Shown: positions 46,345 to 58,691 of the stretch, one piece after another
How positions within the stretch are numbered: position 1 is the stretch's first letter
Layout: the number at the start of each line of letters is the position of its first letter
Assembly: GCF_037038585.1 (NCBI RefSeq)
Contig: NC_092520.1
Location: 121,056,001-121,120,000, forward strand
Origin: Patagioenas fasciata
Lineage: Eukaryota > Chordata > Aves > Columbiformes > Columbidae
Direction: 5' to 3'
DNA length: 64,000 nt
The notes under the pieces: model-generated
The model's input: the letters and a program-made list of their open reading frames with translations, nothing else
Databases searched by the model: none
Told to the model about the DNA's origin: nothing
Translations under genes and position numbers: made by a program

Positions 46345-47765
46345 TTTTGGTGTATTCCCAGCAGTGGTTCGTGCTCTATCTTGGAGGCTGCTTACAAGGA
46401 GTTCCCCCGGCTCTATTCTGGGACCTGTCCTGCTTAATATCTTTGTCACTGGTCTGGTGTTGGTGTGTACTGAATCTGGGGAGCAGTCAGTGTGTTCAAG
46501 GACAGGGCTGCATTTCAGAGAGATCTAAACAGGACAGAGCAATGAGCTGACAGGACCTTCATGAAATCCAGAAAGGACAAATAGAAAGTCCTTCAAATGG
46601 GACAGAATAACCACTTGCAGGGGATACAAGCTGGAAATGCTATACCTGACTCAGCAATGTACCCTGGCAGCGTACACGAGTATAGCCACTAGACTGAACA
46701 ATGTGATTATTCCTGTTTATACTCAGCACTTAGTAGACCACACCTAAACCACTGCCTCCAGTTTTGCTCTCTGCTGTCCTGCTGGAAGGCCACAAAGATA
46801 GCTGCTGAGCACGTGACCTATGAAGAGAGGCTGAGGGACCCAAACCTGCATGGAAATGAGGCTTTGGAGGGACCTTATGGCAGCCTGCTGATATCAAAGT
46901 AGAGGTTATGAAGAAAGTGGAGCCAGACTTATCACAGAGATGCATGGCAGGGGCTTGGGAGACAGTGGCCATACAATGAAACAGGGAAGGTTTGTTTTGT
47001 AGCAGGAGGTGCTGGTCTGTGGTGATGCGAGTAAGAAAGGCACTTAAGCACAGTAGAATATGATTGAAAATTATCTTTATTAGAGCTAACACTATACAGA
47101 GAGAATAGTATAGATAGTCTTACCTTTGTTTTGATGCTGGGAACCCTGAGTTGTGCAGCATCGAACAAGCCTCCAGACCATGTTCAACATATTGTGCAGA
47201 CCTTGTCCTTAGAAAGCGTTACCCCATGTTGGTCCTTCCAGCTATTGTTGGATTTCCTTACAAGAAAACAACTCTATTCAGGATTTCTACTATAAAGCAG
47301 AAATGATGCTCACAGGAGAGCTTCTAGCTGTGCTTTTAGATAAAGGCAAGGCTGCCCAGGTGGCATAATGGCTGGTACCAAGTGGGAGCTGCCTGCAGGC
47401 TCCTCTGTTACAGGGAGCTGGCTGTGCTTATCCTGCTGCCCAGCACAGGCTGACAGCCAGCCTGTGCATGGGGCACAGTACAGGCATGGACCTATTCAGG
47501 TTAGATCTTGTGTGAATCACTGACTTCTCCATGGATCACTACAATGTTCTGGCTTGACATAATGAGACCATATTTCACTGTGAAGACAGGCATTGAAACA
47601 GATTTCCTAGAGAGGCTGTGGAATCTCTGACCATGGGAGTTTTTTTGGCCCAGCTAAAAAAATGCCTGAACGATGTTGTCCAAACGTAGCATTCACTGTG
47701 CTTCAGCAGAGGGTTGAGCTAGATGATGTATTAAGGTCAATTCCAGACTGAATCACTCTTTCTCT
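46345..47765 (+). mobile_element. Degenerate CR1 LINE interrupted by about 560 bp
   Basis: Plus-strand CR1 similarity starts near 46345. The ORF2 block CTGGGACCTGTCCTGCTTAA (46419-46438) is followed by decayed GGACAAATAGAAAGTCCTTC, CTCAGCAATGTACCCTGGCA and GAGAGGCTGAGGGACC blocks, up to GGGAGACAGTGGCC (about 46958-46971). After a gap, the 3' part resumes around 47554-47620 (TTTCACTGTGAAGACAGG, TTTCCTAGAGAGGCTGTGGA) and ends near 47765 with GAGCTAGATGATGTATTAAGG. Bases of about 46992-47553 do not match CR1. Strongly mutated, so old. Confidence 0.75.
46992..47553. mobile_element. Unidentified ~560-bp insertion in an old CR1
   Basis: Sequence interrupting the CR1 at 46345-47765. It includes a TTTATT (minus-strand AATAAA) at about 47082-47087, compatible with a minus-oriented LTR, but I could not fix TG/CA ends. 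The flanks GGTTTG and GGCTTG could be a decayed 6-bp target duplication. Family unknown. Confidence 0.4.
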
Positions 47766-50700
47766 GTTTTGGGTCACCCTCCTGATCTTAAAAACTTAGT
47801 TGGAAGTTCTGGTAATTTTGTTGCAAATGACAGGAATATCTGTAAGACAGCAGAATTCTGGATTTCCATGTAACTCCATGGTGAAATTAATGCTATGGTA
47901 GTAATAATTTAGATATGATCTAGAAAGAAGTGGAGTTGTAAATGGATCTAAGAAGTTTCATGTGTTGCTGCATCAGTAAAGAAATGTGATCATAGAATAA
48001 CAAAGACCCTGTCAACTGTTCTATTTCTGTAGTCATGCATCACATAGGTTTTATTTGTACCCTAGTTCTCATTTTTTCTCTTGAAAATTTTGTTTCAAAA
48101 GAAATACTTTTATTCCATTTTTCATATGAAGGATAATATAGCCATTGGTTTCCATCTTTGCTAGCTGCTGGTAATATGACAATAAATTGGATTGTGATTG
48201 ACATGTTAGTATACAAGGTGTATTAATGTAATACTTAACAATCTGTGCGACTCATATGTGAGGCGATACTGAGAGATCTGGATATTGAATGTTGCCAAGT
48301 TTGGCTGTTCCATTCTTGCAGCAGCAGACATGGAGTACTTGGTTCTTACTGGAAACCATTTCCTTCTCATATGTTTGCTTTGGTGTTTTTGACCTGTGGG
48401 TAACTTCAGTCTGTGGAGCCAGCAATGGGCAGTCTGGAGAGGTACCTGAAATGACCATTATCTGGTGAGACCCTTGCTCCCAGCCATCCTGATACTTAAT
48501 TCAGTGACAGAAAGCACTGAGACTGCTCTTGCAGATTGTTGCTCCTAAATCTAAGAAGGTGAGGAAGGTGTGTGTGGGGAACTTCTGTATGATGATACAG
48601 CTGCTTCTGTATTATCATATACCTTCTTAGTTGCCTTTCATGTATCTTAACTAGGTCATGATCTGCTTGAGTAGCTTTGGCTAAACTGTATCTTGTAATG
48701 ATGAAAAGATGAATAAATTCCTTGGTTTTCGGGGAAACCCGATTATGTTCGTTGCTGAAGGAGAGGTGGTTTTATTGACGGACACTGAATCTTCACAGGT
48801 GTAGTTACTCTGTGTATTAGTACTACCAAATATCATTATCTGATGGAGAAAAGGCTGAAACAAACTTCCAGTTCATCAGGGAAAATTTTATCAGAGTTTC
48901 AGTACTTGACGAGTCTCATGAATTCTTCCTTTGAACTAAATTTCTCTAGGGAAAGTACATTAGAGTAAGGAACTCAGAAACTGAATGAAGAATTTATTTG
49001 ACATTATTTCATGAAGCTTTAATAGTACCTGTATTAGGGGGAAAAAAATCTAATGCTAAAGGGCCATTTAATCTAGCAAAGGTACATATATTTAGTGAAA
49101 ATATTTGAGTGCAAATAAGTTACTGTTGTCTTAGGTAAGGAGCAACTTAGTGATGTGAGGTGATTTCAATCTCTAAAGTAGAATTAGATGTGTCTCCAAA
49201 ACAGACTCTGGTACTATGCCTAAGAATTCAGAATTATGTCATGAAATCATGATCTGTGTTGTGCAGGGTGTCAACCTAGGTCATCATGACAGTTTCTGAA
49301 AGAGTCTCAGCAGAAGAGATTGTTTATTTACTTCAAAAGGGTAGCTGCTTCTAAGGTATTTTGGGTAGCTGAATCGAATTTCTGCAATTAAACATACTTA
49401 AGCATTTCATTTCCATATGCCTACTTGCACTGTTAATTTCTTCTTCTTATTTTTTTTTTTTTAAATTTTTCCCCAAACTTGAATTTCCCTTATTTTGTTT
49501 CATTCTATTTGCCCTATATTTTATATTCTTTTAAAACTTGCTGCAGTTGTACTTCTCCACCTGTTTTTCTTCTGGCTTTATCAGACATTGCGGCCAGCTC
49601 TTTCCTGCTCCTCTGTGTTCCCACGTGGCAAGTCAACAGTCTGGTTTGCTAAACAATTGATATACTCATTAACACTAGGGCTTTACCATTAGGCTTTTCC
49701 TACCTTTTCTTGACCTTAGATCACTGTGTTTATAGGCTTTGTATGGTAGCTGATTAAGCATTAGCAACTGCTTTTTTGCTTGTCCTCCAGGCTTAATAGC
49801 TGTTTCCAGTGGACACTTGAGTAACAGCTGCCACATGAGCACAGAGAGGGTGGAGATAGTCTGCCTCCTCCCTCCCAATGATTCTTCTCTCCAGTTATAA
49901 TTTAGTCTTAAACCAGCTGCAGGTGTTAGGCAGCAAAATCTAAATTAATATGTTGTCCAGGTTCCCTCGTTGTTCTATAAATTAATGCAGTTCCTGAGAA
50001 GTGACTAAAAAAAAAGGCAGGGGGGGGATCAGGGCAGGGTAAAGAGCAGAACTCTCACCCAGTAGGGCACTGTTGCTATGTTGAGACAGCTTTTACCTGA
50101 TGGTATTCACATTTCCAGGAAGACATTTAGATGTTGGAAGTTACCTGTCTGGCTCTGTAGTCTTCCTGTTCTGTGGGGTTTCTTGGAAACTATGGAAATC
50201 CCATCCTCCTTCCTCTTTTCTACAGTGCAGAGAACAATTCTTGCTTTCTGTAGGTTTATCAAGGTCATTAATCAGCCTGGATGTACCTTTTAAGTAGGTC
50301 TTTGCACTAGGTTGGCACAATCCATTTTTTTGAGCAAGTGGGTTTTGTGGATCTGTTTGATGGCTAATTTCATAAGAATGCAAGTTTGGAAGGCTGATGT
50401 TAATGGTAATATTTACAATTATTGTCAGTTAATGCATTGTTCTGCTGCTGCAGAATCTGTGAATTGACTAATTTCTTGTAAACTACATATTAAATGTTTG
50501 TATGTGCTGAAATGGCTAGAACTCCAATTGAAGTCCATGTTATCTGTGCACACATTAATATGCAGTGCTATGTGAGTAGTCGAAATTCCACAATTAGAAG
50601 TTTATGATTTAACATTTGACAACTGAAGTGTGATGAAGATTTAAGAACAGTTTGGAAGGGCTACCACTTTCCCCTTCTCTCATTGCAGGACAAGTTATCT

Positions 50701-53700
50701 TGTTTTTGAGGCTAGTTCCAATTAATTTTATGTCTGTACAAGCTAAATAATGACAAGTCTATAGAGGTATAACCTAATTTAACATATTGAAGTTTTAAAA
50801 TATTTTAAATCACCATCATTAGGAAGAATAAAAAGCCATAATTTGTGTAGCCCAAAGCCAGAAAAAAGGATGCTATTTGTACATGTTGGATTTGTCTTGA
50901 ACTTCCTTTTAGTTTTTTTCCTCTCTTTAAATGATTTATGAGAAGTTTCCATGAGTGTCAGAAGTATTGTTCTCTTTAGCCTAAAAATAATGTGTGCTGA
51001 AGTCTTTCTCCAAATGAGAGAATTTTTTTTTTTTTTTAAATATTTTGAAAGAAATGTTCTCATTCATACCCCACTATGAAGTCTTCGTGAAGAAACAGAA
51101 TTTAATTTATTTCCTGAGAAGCATTTTGGAGCCAGCAATTAAATATCTTTGAAGGAACAAATGAAATTATTGAAGTGTTTAAAAGTAAAGCACCAACTTA
51201 AAGTGTTTATAATAGGTAGTTTAGTCTAGTGACTTTTAAAGTTATATGATATTTATTGCTACCATCTGAAATAGACCATTTTGGTCAGTGTCAGATAGCT
51301 TTTTAAACTCTTATTTACAAAACAGAATAAAATAAAAATTGCTGTAGCTGAAGTGAATGAAAATGCAGATTTCCACAAGGTGGAAATACAGGCTGAGTAA
51401 GAGTAAGCATCTGAGAATGAAGGTGTTTGAATAATGTGTTTCTTTTTCTTTCTGTCCATCTAAAATAATCTGAAGTAATTTTCTTACAAAAATAACTAAA
51501 TGAAAGCAGACTGTTAGGTGTATTAAGTGTTACTTCCAGTGAGATTTTTTGCTTCTATATGTTTCTATGTTTCTATAGTTTCATTGCAAGGATATATCTG
51601 TTACACAATACATCCAAGCAGTGCGAACTCCTTAAAAGAAACCTTCAATCAGTTGCACCATCTTCTGAAGCATGAAACAACCGTTGTGAGCCAGATGTGT
51701 GAACTTTGTCTTCAGGAGGGGGATCTGCTTTTTTCCTTTCTCAACCTAAGTGGTAGCTTTGTGGTCTGTTGGGGGCCTGTGTTCTGAATCAGAATTGTGC
51801 CGTCACTTTCTGTTCTGTGGCTGGCTTTAAGAGCTGAATTTATCACTGAATTCCTAAAAACCTGCATCAGCCTTAACTAAGGGGAAAAGGGATGAGCGGA
51901 TGAACACGATGTGACAGCTATCCTTACTGGGAAAGAGCCTTGCTGTGTAAAGAAGCCTGTCTGGTTTCTAAAGTCAGAAATGACACATGAATAAGTTAGT
52001 GAAAGATTATATATAGACTTAGTTGGGTGACAGTGTATGCACTCAAATATGTGCTGTTGTGTCCAGTAAAATACAAATTATTTGACTTTTTTTCCCCTCA
52101 CTGTGGAATACTGAGTTGTGCTCTCATGTATTGCAGTGCAAATGATCTGCTCTCTCTTTAGCTTGTACTAACTTGGGCATTGGTTGGGGCATGTGAACTT
52201 GCTTGAGTGTGTGTTGTGTGAAGTCATATTTTTTTTTTTTTTATAATCAGTAGTACAAAACGAGGTTTTTAATGAAAAATCTATCTTTTTGTAATTTACG
52301 TTAATATAATGCTCTTTTGTTTTACGTGATGACTAAAGTGCATGATCTAGGAACATTTCTATTTCAACTCCAATATGTAAACAGAAAATAAAAATATAGC
52401 AAGCTGCCTTTTTTGAGGAATGGTAATTAGAGGTTTTAATAAAGAAAAATATTAATATATTTCTATGTGACTTCAGAGTGACTTAATTTTGCATACGATC
52501 TTTACTAGTTTGTGTGTATTTACTGTGTTGGCTGTGATGGTTCTTCGTGAGGTCTGTTGGAAAAATTGTCCATTTCTCTTTGTTATGGCCTCCTGGAAAA
52601 GAAACAAGCAAGTTGGCCATGTAAGTGCAAGGGGATTTAGCTAGAAAGGAAACCTACTAACTGGTGCTTGTGTCTCAGAGCCTCTTGCCTGAGGTTCGGT
52701 GGCTCTTAAGAGAATGGTCTTTTACATTTCCAGTGAACGCTCACCTCTTGAGATGTAGACAGAAATTCAGGCTGATAGCTTCCACCTTGGAGAATAAGGC
52801 CTTTCTTTAAACAGCTTCTATATTGTTCGACACTGAACTGGGATGTGTTTCTTGAAGCTCACCGGACTTTCGTATTCTCGAAGCAGATAAAAATGGCTGC
52901 TTGCCTTACAGCATAATTCTGTTTTTCTTCATCTGCGTGGTATTTATTTTTTTTTTTTTTACAATGCAATGTTCCTTTTATAATGATGTTGGTTTATCAT
53001 TCTTTATCTACCTGCCTGCAATTCACAAGCTGCTCCATTTTCCACTGTTCAGGATTATTGAAATTGTGTGATTGTGCATAAGCAGTTAATTCATAGTCAA
53101 AGCTTTAAAACCAACTCATCCAGTTTTAGTTGTACTGTTCAACCGGTAGTGATACAAATGCTGTAATTACAATTACAAAAACAGAAGTGAATGACACTTA
53201 GCACATTGTAACTGGCTCATGTGGTTATACCTTGAAGTGAGCTTAGTCATTAAGACAAAGGGTTAGGAACTGGACTTTTAAAAAAACTTAGTGTAAATTA
53301 GGAGAGATTTAAATAATCCTTCTGGCCCTATTTTAGTAAGTTGGGACACTATTTCCAGAATTTGGAGAGAATTCATAAACTAGATGATATCAGATTATGA
53401 AAATACAGTTTATAAGAAAATTGGAAGATTGGTTTAGACAAGAGTTAAGGGAGAAAACAGTTCTTACAAGCATGTAAGAGGACATATAATGATTATTAAC
53501 ATAAATGAAAGCACTGTTATGGAGTAGCTGTTCCAGAATGAAGTAATATTTCAGGATAGTGTTTTTATAAGCATATAGGCCAGAGTATACATTCCTATTG
53601 AAATTAAAACACTGACAGTGGCTAAAGGAAAGAAGAATTTGCAAAGCCACCTTAAAAATCAGATCTCGGAGGAGGCCTCATAACCTGTGAGCCATGAAGA

Positions 53701-56700
53701 GTGTTTTTTATCGTTGTACACCAGGAGTCTTGACATATCGAATGGTCTCACATTACATGCAAATTTATTCTGTTATGTGTAATTCAGGCGCATCTAAAGA
53801 CTGGTGTTTCTGAAGTGATTTTTTTTTTTTTTAATATTAAGTTCCGGTTTACTTTGGGGAAGTATAAAATTTTAAATTTTTCTTCTTGTTACTTGATGCT
53901 TTATATGTGTGTAGTTTTCTTATTTTAAGCTAAAATATAAAAGACTTGGACCAGAGACAGTTAAAATAGGAATGCCTTTGAGCAAAATTTGGCTGCTTAG
54001 CTATATCAACTTGTGAGAAGATTATGCCTAAGTTTTGAGGAGTTTAAGTGAATTCAATATCTCTTTAGAAAAGGCACTATTGTTTCCATTTTTATTACTC
54101 TAGGTGTTTACCATCAAGCACTGTGACGTTGTTGGGAAGGGTAGGGGAAAGCATTTAGAAATCCACTGGTAATAATGGCTAGATAGTGTTTCTGCTGTTC
54201 CAGAAAGCTGTGGTTTAGGGGGTGGAGATTATGGCTGTGGTTGTGGTTTTTGTTTCGCCATTTTTAAAAGAGCTTGGAAAAGCTTAGAAAATACTTTCTG
54301 TAGAAAAAGGTGTTCTGGAAGCAAATGGAAAGACCTACATTCCTAGTTTTTAATGGTATGTTTAATGAGCCTTTCATAGAAAAGCTGACTTTAACAAAGA
54401 AGTTGCATTTTAAAGGCTGTAAATTGAAAACAGAAAATGAAACAGTATTTCTAGTGTTTGCTCTTGCTTATATCACTTCTGTTAATAGTGACCTACTGTC
54501 TGAAAGGAGGTAACCAGGATATGCATGATATAAGCTGGAAAAAATTGACCCTGAAATAATTTAGTATCCTAGTAGTGAGAGTGAATCTGATAAATTTTCT
54601 TCTTGCAGGTGCTTGAAAGGATATAAGTTTTCTGCTGAGGGGAATCTGGGTATACCTCTTAGAAGAAAACATTCTGTTCAGCAGAGGTGAGGAGGAAGAG
54701 CAGACTGATTCTTCTGGACTTGAAATCTGTGGATAATGAATCTTCATCCTTCTACGTCTTTGGGCTGTGAACTTGCTAATAACATTTAAAGTTTGACTAA
54801 TAACTAATACTAATCAGCCTTCAGGGCTTCAATTGCCTGGAACGTCACGAAGAAAATATTTTCCTAATGTGTAATTTGGCTTCTTGGCTTCTGATTAGTG
54901 CAGCAGCAGATCACACTGTGACAGTTGAAATGCTTCCTACCCCAAATGTTCTGTTGTTCCCCTCTTGTAGTGGTTGCCAGTCATGTGGCAGGGGTGACCA
55001 AAATGGCAAAGTCAGCAGTTTGTAACTTGCTACAGTTTACTATTCCAGAGTATTAAATTATTGGCTACAGTATTAGACTCATAATGGAATGTGATGGTAT
55101 CAGTCTGGACATTGGGAAGAAGTTTTTCCAGGAGAAATTGTTAAGAGACTTTGCAGAAACAGTCACCTTCCTCTATAGCATGGGGAATGTTTCACCTAAT
55201 AAAGCATGCCTAAGTGATCTCATACTTAATTGCTTGCAGAGTCTTCTGGCATTGGTAATAACCTATTCTCTATTGGTGACATATATATTTTGTGTAAAAG
55301 GACAGAAAAGACTATTTTTGGACTTGCACTGCAGAAGTTTGTGAACTTACTGGGCTCAGGTAGGACAAGTACAAATGGTGAGCAACTGTATCTAATTCTG
55401 GAATGGGCAAGGATTCAGAAGGAAGTGTTCTGCTCTTTGGCCACGATCTACGTTTCACTTTGAAAAGGACTTTGTCCTCTCTGTGGTCCACACTGGACAG
55501 TTTGAGAGCTGCTTTTGCAGGGATTTGGGTGATTATTTATGACTCATCAGGGGAGTTTTTTAAAAATTTAATTGGCTTTGCCTCATTTGAATGAGGTGAC
55601 TTGTTTCTTCATCCTGAATTGAGTCTGAGAAGTCAGTTGCAAGAACAAGCTTTCATCTTACCAAGGTTTAGGTATTTATTTGTAATTTCCTTGCTTTGAT
55701 GAAATAGCTGATAAAGTAGAAACAAAGGCTTGAAAATCAGTCTAAAACAAGGTAAGGGCTATAACCACAGAAGCTTCATCACAGTCTGAGATGTCACTAC
55801 TGAGAAATGGCCAGCAGCCAAGCTTTGCAGCGCATCTGACTTCACCAGGTACTGTCATCCACTCTCTGAAAACATTTCTTAAATGATATAATGATGAATG
55901 GCACTTCTATTTAACAGTGTCATCCCCTCAGAATGTTCCGTAACATCTGTTCCTTTGTTCATAAGGTGCAACAACGACAAAATAAGTGCAGGGTGCCTGA
56001 GAACGTGCTTTGGGTTTACAGAAGGGCTGCCCATGTTCAAGCCGCTTGGGTAGGAGGCTTTGGCTGGTCTCTGTGAGCTGCCATGTGTGTTATCCCTGTG
56101 GAAGAATTGTACCTGCAAATGGGGAAAAAAGCCTGAGGAAAATATTAAGAATTTGTAGTTTTATGTAAAAGCGTAGATAGGAAGAAAAACCTTTTGTGTT
56201 TTACTGGTTGATGATAGATTAGGAATACAAAAAACTGTTTTCTAATGAATTGTTTGTTAGTTCTTATTGTCACAGTCAAGTTGTGTATATTCTTTGCTTC
56301 CAGAACTGGAAGCTAGAACATGAAAGAATGCCAGATAGGCCACCTTCAGAGGTGCAATTCCTTTGAATATTAGGAAAGTGTGCTCTTTTTGGTGAATTCT
56401 TATATTAAATTGTGTTTATTAAACCCACATTAAATCTAATACATGAGAAAACATCCTTTCATTCCAAATTTCTCCCTAAGTTAAGAATGGAAATTTTCCC
56501 CTCCATATCAGATAATCTGAAATTTATTTTTTGTGTGTTTTTAACTGTCACACTTTGCTTTTTAACCTAACATGTCAAAGCTTCATTTTCCTATGGCTTG
56601 CACTGCAGTTCACTTATAGATTTTTTTAATAGAGACAAAATGACTTGAATGTCTTACATATGTATTGCTAGTTAAATTGACAAGAATCCACTTGTTCTTT

Positions 56701-58629
56701 CTTTCTGGATTAAACTGTAAACTGATAGATGTAGTCCAGTAATTTAAATTTTAAAATCCCAGATCTTCATAAACTGCAGGATCTCTTGCCTTACGTTCTG
56801 TATAGTCCTTCAATATAAATGACCCAACCCCCAGTTTTTGGATTACGAATGATTTTTGTTTGTTTTGAAAATCACTAAGGTAATAACAGGTAAATATGCA
56901 CAAACATTTTTCTAAGATATTGCTGACATGACTGACCAGTGCCACTAATGCTACTGTTAATATGTCAGGACATGCATATTATTTATAATCTGAGTTCCTC
57001 CTTCCCCTCTGTGATAATTTTCACACTTTCACATGAGCTGGGCTGCTTTCTCAGCTTGTGTCGCTGAATCTTAGAATTCTGAGATGCGACGGCTTGAAAA
57101 ATAATTGTATAAAATTTTGTTCTTTAAGATTTTTGATTGCTTGGGTTTTTTTTTTCTGCATACCAAAAGAGAGTTTTGGAGATGACAGGAGCAATTTTTA
57201 CTTTTGGCCATATGAAAGCAAAGTTGTGGAGTTTGTGCCATTTAGGAGAAGGTATCAAAATATGGGGGAAGTCAGGGGTGCAGAATGGGGTGTGCAAACA
57301 GTGATATGTTAAGTAACGGACTGAATTTTGGATGCTGAATGAGGTGACCAGTGAGAAAATACTTGGGACAAGTATGTGTCTAAAACAGTGCTTCTCTGTG
57401 TGGTAGATGCCTTTACTCCTGTCTGCGATGAGTGCTTTTTTCTTATTTTTGCTTTCTGAAAGTAATGTCACTTTAAAACATCTTAGAGATAAGTGAGTAT
57501 GTTGGTGACCTTCTAATAATTGTTGTTATTGGAACAGTGACCTTCAAAGTTGGAGATGAAGGCTTAAATCTGCTTTTTCAGACTGGGATGCAAATTCCAT
57601 ATTCCAGTAATACAAACTATCTCTCCTGTCTGCTGCGAGATCTTTAACTTCTTGCTGTTTAAGTTGTTCCTCTTTGCGGAAAGAGGGGTGTGTTCTCACT
57701 CTCTAAACTTCACCTAGCTGAATAGTAAAGCCAGTCATGGAAAAAGGTGATAGAGTAAGGGATGAGTTATTTATAGGGATTTTTTTTTTTAATACATTTT
57801 CTGGTTTGAGGTTGTAACTGTATTTTATCCTAAAGACCAGCTGTTGTGTGTGTGAATACTCTTTTGGGGAGTAAAATTTAGATCTCTTTGAACTTTTATT
57901 TCCTCTTCAAATCAGGTTCCTTCTTGTACAGATATTATATTTTACAGGAAGGGCAATGCCCTTATTTCTTTGTCTTTAAAAAAAGTAACATTTGCTACAT
58001 TTTGAGAGGAATTGAAGAACAATTCCAACAATTGCCTGACCAAACATTTGGAGGAAATGAGTGGAGGAGGAATGCTTAATTTGAGGATCCTACATGTTTC
58101 TGACACAATCACATGCTGCAAACATGTCTAAACTATTTCAAATTTTGTTATGTTACCATCAAGATGGAAAGAGTTGTTGCCACACTGAGGGTTAGGGAAC
58201 AGTGTGTAGAAGGCTTTCTTGATGTACAGTGCATATTTTCAGTGTAAAAATGAAATTGAAATTCTGTTTGGAAGTGTTGGAATTATTTTTGGGTTTAGAT
58301 GTGTTAAATTCATTTGTTTAGGTACCCAGTCATATTGGTTGGAGTACTGAGTTGGCTTGGTACAGCCCGTCTTTCTATGGAATCTAGAAGAAGCTGTTCA
58401 CTTTGGAGTTAAATCTTTATATGCCAAAAGACTGATTTGCAGAGTGTGGTACTTATGAATTGGAGCTTTCGGAGGAAATTAGTGTTTTGTTAGACTCTGC
58501 ATTGTTATTTTGGGTTGTCATAGCTCTATCTACAAAATGAGGCACAGCAGATTTTAGATATTCAGGTTGCTCTTTTTAATAACAATTTTTTTTCTATTAA
58601 GTTATTTAATTTTTTGTTTTTCCTTGCAG
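47766..58629. other. Intron 1 remainder, nothing recognised
   Basis: AT-rich unique sequence with T-runs (about 49449-49463, 52229-52242, 52948-52960, 53820-53832 and 57145-57154). I recognise no exon or repeat family. Some small open frames (for example 55084-55344 and 57058-57312) lack domains and splice context. Confidence 0.55.
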
Positions 58630-58691
58630 CTTTCATCAAGTCAGATGGCATAATAGAAATGCTACGTTTTGATGAAGGAGACCTATTGCAG
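58630..58691 (+). CDS. TMEM131: TMEM131, coding exon 2
   Basis: A 62-bp exon between acceptor ..TCCTTGCAG (ending 58629) and donor GTATGTAG (58692). With the G carried from exon 1 it encodes 21 residues, AFIKSDGIIEMLRFDEG followed by DLLQ, and ends in phase 0. This is the conserved segment just after the signal peptide of TMEM131, ahead of the first PapD-like domain. The pattern (acidic, with ...EMLRFD..) is close to the mammalian protein with a few conservative changes. Exon 3, which begins the PapD-like region, was not found before base 64000. Confidence 0.92.

Larger units (their letters stand above)
38185..58629 (+). other. TMEM131: TMEM131 intron 1 (20.4 kb, phase 1)
   Basis: Donor GTGAGA at 38185-38190; acceptor TTTTTGTTTTTCCTTGCAG ending at 58629, a good polypyrimidine tract. 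The intron contains an antisense ERVL solo LTR (39815-40359), a possible CR1 tail (about 44180-44285), a degenerate CR1 (46345-47765) and simple repeats (T-runs at 41915-41932, 44078-44108 and 52229-52242). The rest (38551-39809, 40365-44077, 44290-46344, 47766-58629) is unique AT-rich sequence in which I recognise no exon, snoRNA or microRNA. Confidence 0.85.
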
